This document shows positions 34,503 to 42,966 of a DNA stretch of 64,000 bases, piece after piece. The notes beneath the pieces are model-generated. The model did no database searches and had not been told where the DNA came from. It worked only from the letters and a program-made list of their open reading frames with translations. The stretch is from Pseudomonadales bacterium (lineage in GTDB: Bacteria; Pseudomonadota; Gammaproteobacteria; Pseudomonadales; Azotimanducaceae): assembly GCA_028277965.1 (NCBI GenBank), contig JANQFF010000434.1, positions 1-64,000 on the forward strand, written 5' to 3'. Numbering within the stretch: the first letter of the stretch is position 1; the number at the start of each line of letters is the position of its first letter. The position numbers were made by a program, and so were the translations under genes.

Positions 34503-36133
34503 GAGAACTCAAATCCCGGATAGCCGCTGGCGGCTTCCTGGTCGCACCTGTCCTTGTATCGAGGGTAACCGCCGACATACGGCATGAAGATGCGCGGTTT
34601 CCCAGGGATGTTCGCACCGAGGTACCAGGAATTGCAGGAGGGGGTCGTATACATTGTGCCCTCAGCCACCTCGTTGACGTGTTCGATCCACGTGGTTTCG
34701 GATGCCTCGAGCGGTTCCATCAATTGGTCTGAAGACTTGAGATGCGTGATGGCGTCACCGATCCAGTCGACGTGCTGCTCGATGGCAACCAGCATGTTGC
34801 AGAGCACGGATGGACTGCCCGGCCCGGTAACGGTGAACAGGTTGGGAAATCCCCGGGCCTGCAGACCGAGGTAGGCCACTGGTCCGTATGCCCACTTGTC
34901 ATTCAGCGTTTGGCCATCTCTCCCGGTGATGTTGGCTTTGAGCAGCGCCCCGGTCATGGCGTCGAACCCGGTCGCGTAGATGAGCACATCGAGATCGAAG
35001 TGCGCGTCTGCAGTTTGGATGCCCTCTGGCGTAACTGCCTCAATCGGGTTGGAGCGCAGGTCGACGAGGGTGACATTGTCCCGGTTGAAGGTGTCGTAGT
35101 AGTCCCGATCCAGCACCTGGCGTTTGCAGCCGAGACCGTAATCGTGGGGGACCAGGGCTTCTGCGGTGTCCTCGTCTTCGACCATATGCCGGACCGCTTC
35201 GCGAAAAAGGTTGTTGGCAATTTCGTTTGCTTCCGGGTCGGTATACACATCGCGGAAATTGAGCAGCTGGTTGAGGCCTCGTTCCATGACGAGCTTGCGT
35301 CGCTCGTCGGGTGCCATGGGTTTGATGTCCAGCGCCCTCGGTTGCCTGATGCTGGTGACTGGAGGTGTCTCGACACTCCTGGTCGGCCGGAAATTCGACA
35401 CCCCGCCTGCGTTGGCCTGCTGCAGTTCCCGTATCCTGCGGTAGTTGTCCTTGAACTCCTGCTGCACGGCGCCGCGCATCGCCTTTCGGTTTGCGGGGAC
35501 TGTGTAGACCGCTGATCGTTGAAAAACGTAGAGCTCACCGGCTTCTTTGGCGAGTTCAGGGATGGCTTGTACTCCCGACGATCCGGTACCGATGATGCCG
35601 ACGCGTTTGCCTGAGAGATCCACGGGATCTTTGGGCCACAGGCCGGTGTGCAGTTCCAGCCCCTCGAACGTGTCGGCACCCGGAATCTCAGGTTTGTTCG
35701 GGACTGACAGGCAGCCAGTGGCCATGACACAGTAGGGTGCCTCCCAGGTTTCACCGGTGTCTGTTTCGAGCACCCATAACCTGCGCGCTTCATCGAAGGT
35801 GACGGCGGTGATGCGGGTGTTGAAGACCATGTCACGTCTGAGGTCGAAGCGCTCGGCGATGTGATTGGCGTAGCGGAGAATGTCGGGTTGCGCTGAAAAG
35901 ACCTCCGGCCAGTCCCATTCCTGTTCCAGTTCTTCAGAAAAGCCAAAGGAGTATTCCAGGCTCGGCACGTCACAACGCGCACCCGGATAGCGGTTCCAGT
36001 ACCACGTGCCACCTACGTCCGACCCCTGCTCGATGACCTTGACGCTCAGGCCCAGGTTGCGGAAGCGGTAGGTTGCATACATGCCCGCAAATCCCGCGCC
36101 GACAATGACAACGTCCGGATTCCCGTCAGACAC
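34499..36133 (-). CDS. Baeyer-Villiger flavin monooxygenase
   Basis: A 544-residue FAD/NADPH monooxygenase. The FAD motif is VVIVGAGFAGMYA, NADPH motif GIIGTGSSGVQAIP, and the BVMO fingerprint FxGxxxHxxxWP appears as FEGLELHTGLWP. VGGTWYWNRYPGARCD and LIYATGFDAMTG are also typical of cyclohexanone and steroid monooxygenases. The GTG at 36133 is chosen because AAGGAG lies six bases upstream; a TTG at 36157 would add eight residues. Probably oxygenates a ketone to an ester or lactone. Confidence 0.93.
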   Translation of the reverse strand: MSDGNPDVVIVGAGFAGMYATYRFRNLGLSVKVIEQGSDVGGTWYWNRYPGARCDVPSLEYSFGFSEELEQEWDWPEVFSAQPDILRYANHIAERFDLRRDMVFNTRITAVTFDEARRLWVLETDTGETWEAPYCVMATGCLSVPNKPEIPGADTFEGLELHTGLWPKDPVDLSGKRVGIIGTGSSGVQAIPELAKEAGELYVFQRSAVYTVPANRKAMRGAVQQEFKDNYRRIRELQQANAGGVSNFRPTRSVETPPVTSIRQPRALDIKPMAPDERRKLVMERGLNQLLNFRDVYTDPEANEIANNLFREAVRHMVEDEDTAEALVPHDYGLGCKRQVLDRDYYDTFNRDNVTLVDLRSNPIEAVTPEGIQTADAHFDLDVLIYATGFDAMTGALLKANITGRDGQTLNDKWAYGPVAYLGLQARGFPNLFTVTGPGSPSVLCNMLVAIEQHVDWIGDAITHLKSSDQLMEPLEASETTWIEHVNEVAEGTMYTTPSCNSWYLGANIPGKPRIFMPYVGGYPRYKDRCDQEAASGYPGFEFS

Positions 36134-36209
36134 CCCTTGCTCCTTCGATAAAGCCAAGCCGCTTAGTGTAACCTAGTAGATTGTGCTTACATTAGAAGGG
36201 TTCCCCGTC

Positions 36210-38087
36210 ATGGCATGGGATACCATCATTCAGAATGCCCGGGTGTTCGACGGCTCGGGCAATAGCGCCCAGGACGTCGATGTGGCGCTGCAGGACGGCA
36301 AAGTCCAGGCGATCGGGCGGGATTTGCCGGAGTCGGCTGCCGGACAGGTTCATGATGCTTCTGGTCAGTGGCTGATCCCGGGGCTCCTCGACATTCACAC
36401 CCATGAGGATCTCGAGGTTGAGCTCGATCCGGGTTTGCCGGAAGTTGTACGCCACGGCACGACGAGTGTTGTGGTCGGTAACTGCAGCATAGGGCTTGCG
36501 TTTGGGGCGCAGCGCACCAACGAGCAGGACCCTATCGTCGACTGTTTTGCCCGGGTCGAGAACATCCCCAAGACCGTTCTGAGAAAGGCAGCGGATAAAG
36601 CCACCTGGGATAACCCGCGGGACTATCTCGATCATCTCGATGAGCTGCCCCTGTCCACAAACATCGCGCCGTTTGTGCCGCATTCGATGCTGCGCATCGA
36701 GGTCATGGGGCTGGAAGACAGCATTACCCGCGATCCCACCCGGGCGGAAGTGGATCGTATGGCGGGCATCCTGGAAGACGCTCTGCAGGATGGTTATCTC
36801 GGGATGTCGACAGACGGCCTGCCGTTACACTTCCTCGCGAATCAGCCTCACGTCAAAAAGCGTATCCCGACGCAATACGCGCCTTACTGGGAGTACAAAG
36901 CCCTGACCGACGTGGTCAGGAAGTACGACCGGGTATGGCAGATGACGCCCGCTACCGACGATGGCGGACTGACGCTTAAGCTCTTCATGCTCTCCAGTGG
37001 CCGCCTGCACGGCAAACCGCTCAAAGTCACCGCACTTGCAGCGCTCGATTCGGCCAACAACCGCCAGACCAAATCGCAGGCCCTGTTGTTTGCAAATCTG
37101 CTGAACTCCCGTGCGTTCAAGGGCGATTTCCGTATGCAGTGCCTCGCTGCACCCTTCCGGATCTATTCCGAAGGGGTCGTGAGTCCGCTTGCTGAAGCAA
37201 ACCCCCTGATGCGGCAGCTGATCGAAACGGAACTTGAAGATGTGGAAGCGCGCCGGGTGATCCTTTCGGATCCGCAGTTTGTCGATGCGTTCCGCGAGAT
37301 GTGGAACCGTGGCAAAAGCGGCTTCAACATGGGTCATATCCGGCGTCAGTTCAAGCTCGAACGCGAATTCCTGACCCGGGACCTCAACGACATGGAGATC
37401 TTCCGTGTGCCGGTTGAAGGGTGGGTTGGGAAGACCCTCGCTTATGCTTACCAGCGTTATCTTGCGTGGCTATCCAATTCTGATTTCACGGACGAAGCAG
37501 AAGAGCAGCGTGTGTTTGAGGCGATTGGCCGGGATATACGGGACGACGGTGAGTTTTTCCTGTCACTGCTGAATCACTATGACCGGGATCTCTATTGGCA
37601 CTACGTCAACGCCAACCGCAATCCCGACGTCGTGAAAGAGCTGCTGTTCAACCCGAAACTCCTTCCAGGGTTCAACGACAGTGGTGCACATGTCACCAAC
37701 ATGGCCTACTTTGATGGGAATCTCAGGGCATTGAAGATTGCGCTCGAGGATGGGGAAGATGCGTTCAGCCATATGGTCGGGCGGTTAACCCGGGAACCGG
37801 CTGAGTTTTTTGGATTCGACCAGGGGGATGCCCCAATCGGCAGAATAGAGGTTGGTGCCAGAGCGGACCTGGCTCTGCTGGATCCGGCAGTGTTAGCCGG
37901 TTACGACGGCGAAGCGAGCGTGACCTATCTCTACCGGGATCTTTTCGACTGCCATCAGCTCGTCAACCGTTCGGACGGTGTGGTGAACGGCGTATATGTT
38001 GGCGGTGAAACATTGTGGCAGGACAACGGCTTCACGAGCGCCCATGGAGAAGCACGTGTTGGGCAGACGCTGCGGGTAGGACACTAA
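36210..38087 (+). CDS. Amidohydrolase family protein (D-aminoacylase/AmdH-like)
   Basis: A 625-residue protein: WLIPGLLDIHTHEDLEVELD gives the HxH metal site, TSVVVGNCSIGLAFG matches N-acyl-D-amino-acid deacylase relatives, and GFNDSGAHVTNMAYFDGN with the catalytic Asp follows late. IEVGARADLALLDP is the standard beta-sandwich closing motif. Start 36210 follows GAAGGG by nine bases; a GTG at 36183 lacks support. The substrate is unknown; divergent from the BVMO gene and followed after one base by a phosphoesterase gene. Confidence 0.87.
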   Translation: MAWDTIIQNARVFDGSGNSAQDVDVALQDGKVQAIGRDLPESAAGQVHDASGQWLIPGLLDIHTHEDLEVELDPGLPEVVRHGTTSVVVGNCSIGLAFGAQRTNEQDPIVDCFARVENIPKTVLRKAADKATWDNPRDYLDHLDELPLSTNIAPFVPHSMLRIEVMGLEDSITRDPTRAEVDRMAGILEDALQDGYLGMSTDGLPLHFLANQPHVKKRIPTQYAPYWEYKALTDVVRKYDRVWQMTPATDDGGLTLKLFMLSSGRLHGKPLKVTALAALDSANNRQTKSQALLFANLLNSRAFKGDFRMQCLAAPFRIYSEGVVSPLAEANPLMRQLIETELEDVEARRVILSDPQFVDAFREMWNRGKSGFNMGHIRRQFKLEREFLTRDLNDMEIFRVPVEGWVGKTLAYAYQRYLAWLSNSDFTDEAEEQRVFEAIGRDIRDDGEFFLSLLNHYDRDLYWHYVNANRNPDVVKELLFNPKLLPGFNDSGAHVTNMAYFDGNLRALKIALEDGEDAFSHMVGRLTREPAEFFGFDQGDAPIGRIEVGARADLALLDPAVLAGYDGEASVTYLYRDLFDCHQLVNRSDGVVNGVYVGGETLWQDNGFTSAHGEARVGQTLRVGH

Positions 38088-38088
38088 C

Positions 38089-38685
38089 TTGTCCACACGT
38101 ATTGGTCTGATATCAGACACCCATATCCCCGAAGCTCGCAAAACCCTCTGGCCCCAGATCATCGATGCCTTCGAAGGTGTCGATATGATCTTTCACGCGG
38201 GGGACATTCACGAGCTCTATGTTCTCGACGAACTCGAGAAGGTTGCGCCGGTGTGGGCGGCGCGTGGGAACGGAGAAGACGGCAGCGGTGGCCGTCCGAC
38301 ACAGCCGGAAGATCCCCGGGTCAAATATGCGTGGCTGATGGAAATCGAAGGGATGTGGGTTGGCCTCACCCATTACGTTCCCGTACCTGAACGCCCACCG
38401 AATTTCACGATGGAACGCTGGATAGAACGTTTCTTCCCGGAGCGTAAACCCGATGTGATCGTATCCGGAGATACTCACCGGGAGGCCATCGAATGGGTGG
38501 ATGGTGTGTACTGCGTCAATCCGGGATCACCCACCTATCCCCACAACTACGATACCCAGTACGGCACCATCGGCTTCCTGGATATCGACCAGGGCAAGGC
38601 GGAAGGCAGTGTCTGGCAGATTGTGGATGAGGGCATCGTGCCGTTTGACTGGGACGCGGTGCCCCCCTGGAAACTGCGCAGGTAA
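38089..38685 (+). CDS. Metallophosphoesterase (YfcE/MJ0936-like)
   Basis: A 198-residue calcineurin-like phosphoesterase: IGLISDTHIPE (DxH), FHAGDIHE (GD), AARGNGED (GN), VSGDTHREA and VNPGSPTYPHN. Relatives hydrolyse phosphodiesters or cyclic nucleotides. A TTG start one base after the amidohydrolase stop is the best in-frame choice. Probably co-transcribed with the amidohydrolase. Confidence 0.88.
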   Translation: MSTRIGLISDTHIPEARKTLWPQIIDAFEGVDMIFHAGDIHELYVLDELEKVAPVWAARGNGEDGSGGRPTQPEDPRVKYAWLMEIEGMWVGLTHYVPVPERPPNFTMERWIERFFPERKPDVIVSGDTHREAIEWVDGVYCVNPGSPTYPHNYDTQYGTIGFLDIDQGKAEGSVWQIVDEGIVPFDWDAVPPWKLRR

Positions 38686-38906
38686 GAAATCGCGGCTGAA
38701 GCCGCTCCTACAATCTGTCTACCTGTGTTATTCAACTTGCATTACGTGCTTGGCGTCCTTGCCGCACTACCGTCTGGTTGTTCAGGCCACAGGGCTCGCT
38801 TCGGCGTTCGCGGCTAATACGCCGCTCTCTGCTCGCCCGCGCAACGCATGCGTTGCGCCTTCAGCCGCGGTCTGTCTACCTCTGTAGGAGCGGCTTCAGC
38901 CGCGAT
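38686..38906. repeat. Composite REP-bounded intergenic element, copy 2
   Basis: A reverse REP at 38686-38711 and a forward REP at 38882-38906 bracket a spacer similar to copy 1 (TGGCGTCCTTGCCG, CAGGCCACAGGGCTCGC, CTGCTCGCCCG) and a perfect palindrome GCGCAACGCATGCGTTGCGC at 38840-38859, followed by a REP half CTTCAGCCGCGG. It fills the whole gap between convergent genes. The palindrome arms differ from copy 1 but remain complementary. Confidence 0.87.
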
Positions 38907-38911
38907 GGAAT

Positions 38912-39988
38912 CTAGGGACGCACCTCGTAGTAGAGATTGCTGGGGTCCTCAAAATCGTGCTGTTTGAAGCGCGAAAACCCGCCTTCAGTCACCATGCGTT
39001 CTGCCACTTCGGGATTGAAACCCAGCGTGCCAAGACCGGCTCCGCCGGGTTCTGAAAGCGCGGACGACATACAGGCGGATACCGAAAAGCCATAGAACAT
39101 CGCAAGCAGCGGGTTGCGCATGTTCTCTTTGAAGTCGGGCTGAGAGCGGATGTCCTTGATGAGCCAGGTGCCATCTTCGTTCATCGCGCGGCGTATGCAC
39201 GCAATCACATCAGCGGGTCGTGTCATGTCATGGATGCAGTCGAATGTGATGAGGAAGTCGAAAGTGGGTTCGTCCGGAACATCCTCCCCACCGGCTACGT
39301 GCAGGGTGACGTTGTCGAGGCCAAGTTCATCCACTTTCTGCTGACAACGGTCGATTGCGTGCTGTGACGGGTCGTAACCGTGAAAGTGCGAATTGGGGAA
39401 GGCTTCAGCCATCGTCATCAGGGCTACACCGCCGCCGCACCCAATATCTGCTGCAACGGCACCAGCTTCGAGTTTTACAACAACCCCATCCAGCGCAGGC
39501 AGGATGTTTGGAACGAGCTCCTGACGTGTCCAGGGGCCGAGCATCCGTTCTGTTCTGTGTGCAGCATTCGGTCCGAGTTCTTCATAAGACAGACCAATGC
39601 CTGTTTTGAACGCTTCCACCAGCTTGTCGACGGTGTCCGGCGGTGTCGCACCGGCAAAAGCGCCCGCGGCAAACGACAGACTGTCTTCCTCCTGGGCGAG
39701 AACGGCAGCGCCTTCGGCACTGAGTTCAAAGCGGTCGACGTCGTGGTAGTTGAGAAGCCGGGCTGCAGCCTGACCACGCAGCCACTCAAATAACCAGCGT
39801 TCCTGGAGGCCCGTCCTGTCCGCCAGTTCAGCAGCTGTGATAGGTCCGGCACCGTCCATTGCTTTGTAGAGCCCAAGACGGTCACCGAGATGGATCATCA
39901 GGGATACCATTTCTCCCTGCTTGAAGTTCCAGACAGAAAACGAGTAACGCTTGAGCGCGTCCGGATCGATTTCAGCGGCTTGTGTCAT
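38912..39988 (-). CDS. Winged-helix class I SAM methyltransferase
   Basis: A 358-residue protein. Residues 1-100 form a winged-helix dimerisation region (MIHLGDRLGLYKAMDGAGPIT, ELADRTGLQERWLFEWLRG). The catalytic domain has VAADIGCGGGVALMTMAEAF, FHGYDPSQHAIDRC and FDFLITFDCIHDMTRP. The arrangement matches plant/bacterial O-methyltransferase-like enzymes including the mammalian METTL27-like set; substrate unknown. Confidence 0.87.
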   Translation of the reverse strand: MTQAAEIDPDALKRYSFSVWNFKQGEMVSLMIHLGDRLGLYKAMDGAGPITAAELADRTGLQERWLFEWLRGQAAARLLNYHDVDRFELSAEGAAVLAQEEDSLSFAAGAFAGATPPDTVDKLVEAFKTGIGLSYEELGPNAAHRTERMLGPWTRQELVPNILPALDGVVVKLEAGAVAADIGCGGGVALMTMAEAFPNSHFHGYDPSQHAIDRCQQKVDELGLDNVTLHVAGGEDVPDEPTFDFLITFDCIHDMTRPADVIACIRRAMNEDGTWLIKDIRSQPDFKENMRNPLLAMFYGFSVSACMSSALSEPGGAGLGTLGFNPEVAERMVTEGGFSRFKQHDFEDPSNLYYEVRP

Positions 39989-40075
39989 GTGTCTTTCCCC
40001 TGTGTGTCTTCGGTTATTGTACTTGAGGGTTCGCCTTCTGCACTGTAGCGTGCAAGCGAACTGAAGGAGGGTGTG

Positions 40076-40567
40076 ATGAAGTCATTGGTTTTTGTGACAG
40101 CTGTTCTATTGAGTTTTACCGTGAGCGCCGAGAGCGCACCGAGTGTTGATGATCTCGCGTGGATGACCGGTAGCTGGGATGGTCCGGAGCCTAATGTCCT
40201 CGAGGAAAACTGGGGGTTGCCGCGCGCAGGCACCATAGTCTCGCTGGTTCGATCGACCAACGCTGAGGGCACGGACATGGTGGAGATTGTCTCCATCGAA
40301 GAAGCCAATGGGACACTGGATCTTTACCTGCAGCAGTGGGATATACCGTTCACCCCTCGTAGCGAGGCTGCCCAGAAAATGACCATGAAGGAAATGACGG
40401 AAAACTCAATCACGTTCGAAGCGGTTTCCGAAGGTGGTCTCAAGGTCCTCAAGTACTCCCGGCACAACAACAATCCGGACGATCCTGCAGATGACGAATT
40501 TCATGTGGACGTGACAATCGCCACGGGTCAGCAGTTTGTTATCCCGCTCAAAGTACAGCAGAGGTAG
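40076..40567 (+). CDS. DUF6265-like exported protein
   Basis: A 163-residue protein with signal peptide (MKSLVFVTAVLLSFTVSAES). The mature part begins DDLAWMTGSWDG and continues LEENWGLPRAGTIVSLVRS, the W-M-x-G-x-W...E-x-W-x-x-P pattern of DUF6265, a lipocalin-like beta barrel family. Start ATG 40076 follows GGAGGG. Two bases before the next SDR gene, so probably one operon. Confidence 0.82.
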   Translation: MKSLVFVTAVLLSFTVSAESAPSVDDLAWMTGSWDGPEPNVLEENWGLPRAGTIVSLVRSTNAEGTDMVEIVSIEEANGTLDLYLQQWDIPFTPRSEAAQKMTMKEMTENSITFEAVSEGGLKVLKYSRHNNNPDDPADDEFHVDVTIATGQQFVIPLKVQQR

Positions 40568-40569
40568 AC

Positions 40570-41328
40570 ATGGCTGATAAATCTGTCTGGCTGGTAACCG
40601 GCGCTACCTCCGGTATTGGTGCAGCGGTTGTTCGAGAGGTGCGCAAGCGATACCCGGAGGCACACGTACTCGCCCTCGACATCAATGACACTGCCGGTGC
40701 TGATCTGGTGGCCGAGACCGGCGCGGACTATCTGCACTGCGACGTCAGTTCCCTGGATGACTGGGAGAACGTGGTTGTCCATCTCGAGTCCATCGGCGCG
40801 CCAACACACGTCCACCTGAATGCGGGTATTCAGATTGCACCGCCCGATGCGCCACTGTCGGAATACACATTCGAAGCAGCCACGCTCGAAAACCTCGAGA
40901 AGATGATGGGAGTCAATGTAAACGGGGTCGTGTACGGGTTACGTGCACTGTTGCCGCTGATGCAGTCCGGCAGTGCCATTGTGGTCACTGCTTCGCTGGC
41001 CGGTGTTGCGCCCTATGCAACGGATCCGCTGTACGCGATGAGCAAACATGCCGTGGTCGGGCTGGTCCGGAGCCTGGGTGGACCGCTGGATAAACGTGGC
41101 ATCCTCATCAACGCGCTCTGTCCCGGTGGGGTTGCGACCAACATCATCCCTGATGAGCAGAAGACGGACGAGGCGGTGTTTATGACACCGGAAGCGCTTG
41201 CGGACGAGGCGATCTGGCTCATGGGAGCGGATGAGAATGGCAGGACATGGGCCAAGGTGGCGGAGGATAAACCGGTGTTTGTTGTCCGGGCACCGGGGGA
41301 CAAAGGCGGCAGACACAGCCGGGAATAG
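40570..41328 (+). CDS. Short-chain dehydrogenase/reductase
   Basis: A 252-residue SDR: VTGATSGIGAAVV, ALDIND after strand 2, HLNAGI (NNAG variant), VVTASLAG and YAMSKHAVVG with Tyr-x-x-x-Lys, then CPGGVATN. The typical NNAG motif is changed to LNAG. Its substrate is unknown. A REP-like element follows. Confidence 0.9.
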   Translation: MADKSVWLVTGATSGIGAAVVREVRKRYPEAHVLALDINDTAGADLVAETGADYLHCDVSSLDDWENVVVHLESIGAPTHVHLNAGIQIAPPDAPLSEYTFEAATLENLEKMMGVNVNGVVYGLRALLPLMQSGSAIVVTASLAGVAPYATDPLYAMSKHAVVGLVRSLGGPLDKRGILINALCPGGVATNIIPDEQKTDEAVFMTPEALADEAIWLMGADENGRTWAKVAEDKPVFVVRAPGDKGGRHSRE

Positions 41329-41343
41329 AAAACCTGACTAGCT

Positions 41344-41370
41344 CTGTAGGAGCGGATTTATCCGCGATTG
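41344..41370 (+). repeat. REP-like palindromic element with covaried arms
   Basis: CTGTAGGAGCGGATTTATCC then GCGATTG. Arms are GCGGAT/ATCCGC here rather than GCGGCT/AGCCGC: both arms have changed together. It fills the gap between the convergent SDR and selenoprotein genes. Confidence 0.87.
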
Positions 41371-41371
41371 A

Positions 41372-42502
41372 TCAATTACGGAAAGCAGCCAGCACCACTT
41401 CCCGGTAACCTCTCAGGTGCGATTTGGCAAACCTCAGGTTCCACTCATCCGCCTGGCGTTCAATATCTGCCCGGACTCTGGTGAGGGCCGCCCGGGCTGC
41501 AGCCAGGGTGTGCAGAATCTCATCGTGTTGTTCCGGGTCTGCGTTTTGCTCAGCCGCTTCGAGCTCACCCACACGGTTGAGCCGCGTACGCAGTTCCTTG
41601 CCGAGGTCAATCGCTGTTGAGTTGGAAGCAAACAGGCTCTGACGCACCATCCATGCAGCTACACCAAGGAGATCATCCTGACTGTGAGCTTCCTTCGAAG
41701 CGAGCACCAGACGTTTGAATGCAAACAGCGCATCGTCGAGTTTCATCGCGCTGATGAGGTTAACGATCCGTTTGAACTCCACAGGATCAATGTCGGGGAG
41801 GAGGGCGTCGACCGCTGACACCTCAAGAAGGGCCTGAAAGTTATTCTGCGGGTACGCCACGTTAATCCGCCGTCGCGGCTCAGCCGGGTCGTTCTGTGGA
41901 TAGGTTCCCTGGAACGCATCGATGGCGTCGATGAGCTCAGCAGAGACCGGTCGTCTTCGAGCGACTTTCCGGTATACGACCCGGCTGGCCTCGTCGACGA
42001 TATACACAGCGTGAATCGCAAGTTCCCGGGTGTCGGGATTCTGGACCCGGAATGCTTTGATTGTGGCCTGGTCGCTGTCACTTGCAAGATCGTAGGTGAG
42101 CCCCAGGCGTTCAACCATCGCCTCGGAATCCGTGGGGCTGTCGACGGAAAGGGCAATGACGGAGACACCCCTGCGTTCAAACCGCTTGATCTGGTTCTGC
42201 AGCTCACCGAGCTGCACATTGCAGGCAGGTCACCAGTGTCCGCGGTAGAAGATGATGGCCACGGGACCATCGTTGCGAAGCTCACTCAACTGAACGACGC
42301 CACCGCCTGCACGAGGCAATGTGAAGTCAGGTGCGGTGTCACCGATACCCAATGCCCCGGGTGCGCTGCGGCTGAAACCGTATTCGTTGGTGGTGATGTC
42401 GATCGCCGCGGGACTGCGCGACGAAGGTTTGTACATGGGGTTCTGGGCAAGCGCTGTCTGCGCGACAAGCAGAAGTACAAGGATGATGAACGAGCTTTTC
42501 AT
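41372..42502 (-). CDS. Exported peroxiredoxin-like selenoprotein (in-frame TGA as Sec91)
   Basis: One 376-residue reading frame, interrupted only by TGA at 42230-42232. Residues 1-19 are a signal peptide (MKSSFIILVLLLVAQTALA). The thioredoxin-fold domain reads GDTAPDFTLPRAGGGVVQLS, then VAIIFYRGHW-U-PACNVQLGELQ. Peroxiredoxin-like proteins have FYRGxWCPxCxxQL here, so the TGA replaces the peroxidatic Cys and gives a UxxC pair (Sec91, Cys94). Frame and homology continue without a break (RGVSVIALSVDSPTDSEAMV, then DLASDSD). About 190 C-terminal residues form a helical extension (EFKRIVNLISAMKLDDALFA) not seen in ordinary peroxiredoxins. A SECIS-like hairpin lies directly after the TGA. It would reduce peroxides in the periplasm. 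The alternative is a nonsense mutation or sequencing error. Genes for Sec synthesis are not in the window. Confidence 0.85.
42198..42232 (-). promoter_or_regulatory. Sec codon and SECIS-like hairpin
   Basis: On the coding strand the TGA is followed after 13 bases by UGCAGCUC-GGU-GAGCUGCA, a perfect 8-bp stem with a GGU loop (42198-42216, loop 42206-42208). A short lower stem CUG/CAG extends it across an internal loop. The GGU lies 21 bases after the UGA; in E. coli fdhF it is 18. Bacterial SECIS elements bind SelB through an apical GGU/GU-type loop at this distance. Confidence 0.8.
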
Positions 42503-42566
42503 CTCAACATCACGGCCGAGCGTTTCAACCTAAACCACATCAACCTGGGATCTGTCTGACAAAAAG

Positions 42567-42959
42567 TTATGTCAGAACCATCTGTGACTGCGTCACCAGC
42601 GCCACGGCTTTACCTTCTTCCGTAGAGATTTTTGTCTGCCAGACAGACGTTCGCCGGCCGACGTGCACTGGTGTGCATTCAGCGGTGATGGTTGCCCCGA
42701 TTGGCGCGGGTCCAAGGAAGTTGGTTTTGCTTTCGATGGTTGTGGTGGCTTTGGCGCCTTCCGGAAGATTCAGAAAGGCGCCTATAGCACCCAGCGTGTC
42801 GGCAAAAGACATCACGGCACCGCCGTGCATGATTTTGCCGGTTGTGCAGATGGTTTCGGTGACCGTGAGCGAGCCGACAATCCGGTCTTTCTCAGCGACG
42901 GATACCTCGATGCCCAGCGTATTCGCAAAAGGCATGTAGTCGAGCAGGTTCACGGCCAC
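42567..42959 (-). CDS. PaaI-type hotdog thioesterase
   Basis: A 130-residue hotdog-fold protein: GKIMHGGAVMSFADTLGA is the characteristic HGG motif with catalytic Asp on the following helix, and ESKTNFLGPAPIGATITAEC the central strands. Such enzymes hydrolyse acyl-CoA esters as tetramers. It lies seven bases after the SDR gene, suggesting a shared acyl-CoA pathway, and 64 bases before the selenoprotein gene. Confidence 0.9.
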   Translation of the reverse strand: MAVNLLDYMPFANTLGIEVSVAEKDRIVGSLTVTETICTTGKIMHGGAVMSFADTLGAIGAFLNLPEGAKATTTIESKTNFLGPAPIGATITAECTPVHVGRRTSVWQTKISTEEGKAVALVTQSQMVLT

Positions 42960-42966
42960 GAACGAT

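Noticed and set aside
34954..36012. 352-codon second frame on the same strand as the BVMO gene
   Set aside because: Ser/Arg/Pro/Thr-rich shadow translation; the BVMO frame has all family motifs.
41372..42217. Separate headless redoxin gene starting at an internal GTG
   Set aside because: It would lack the first thioredoxin strand and the signal peptide; the upstream ORF supplies both in the same frame, and a SECIS-like hairpin follows the TGA.
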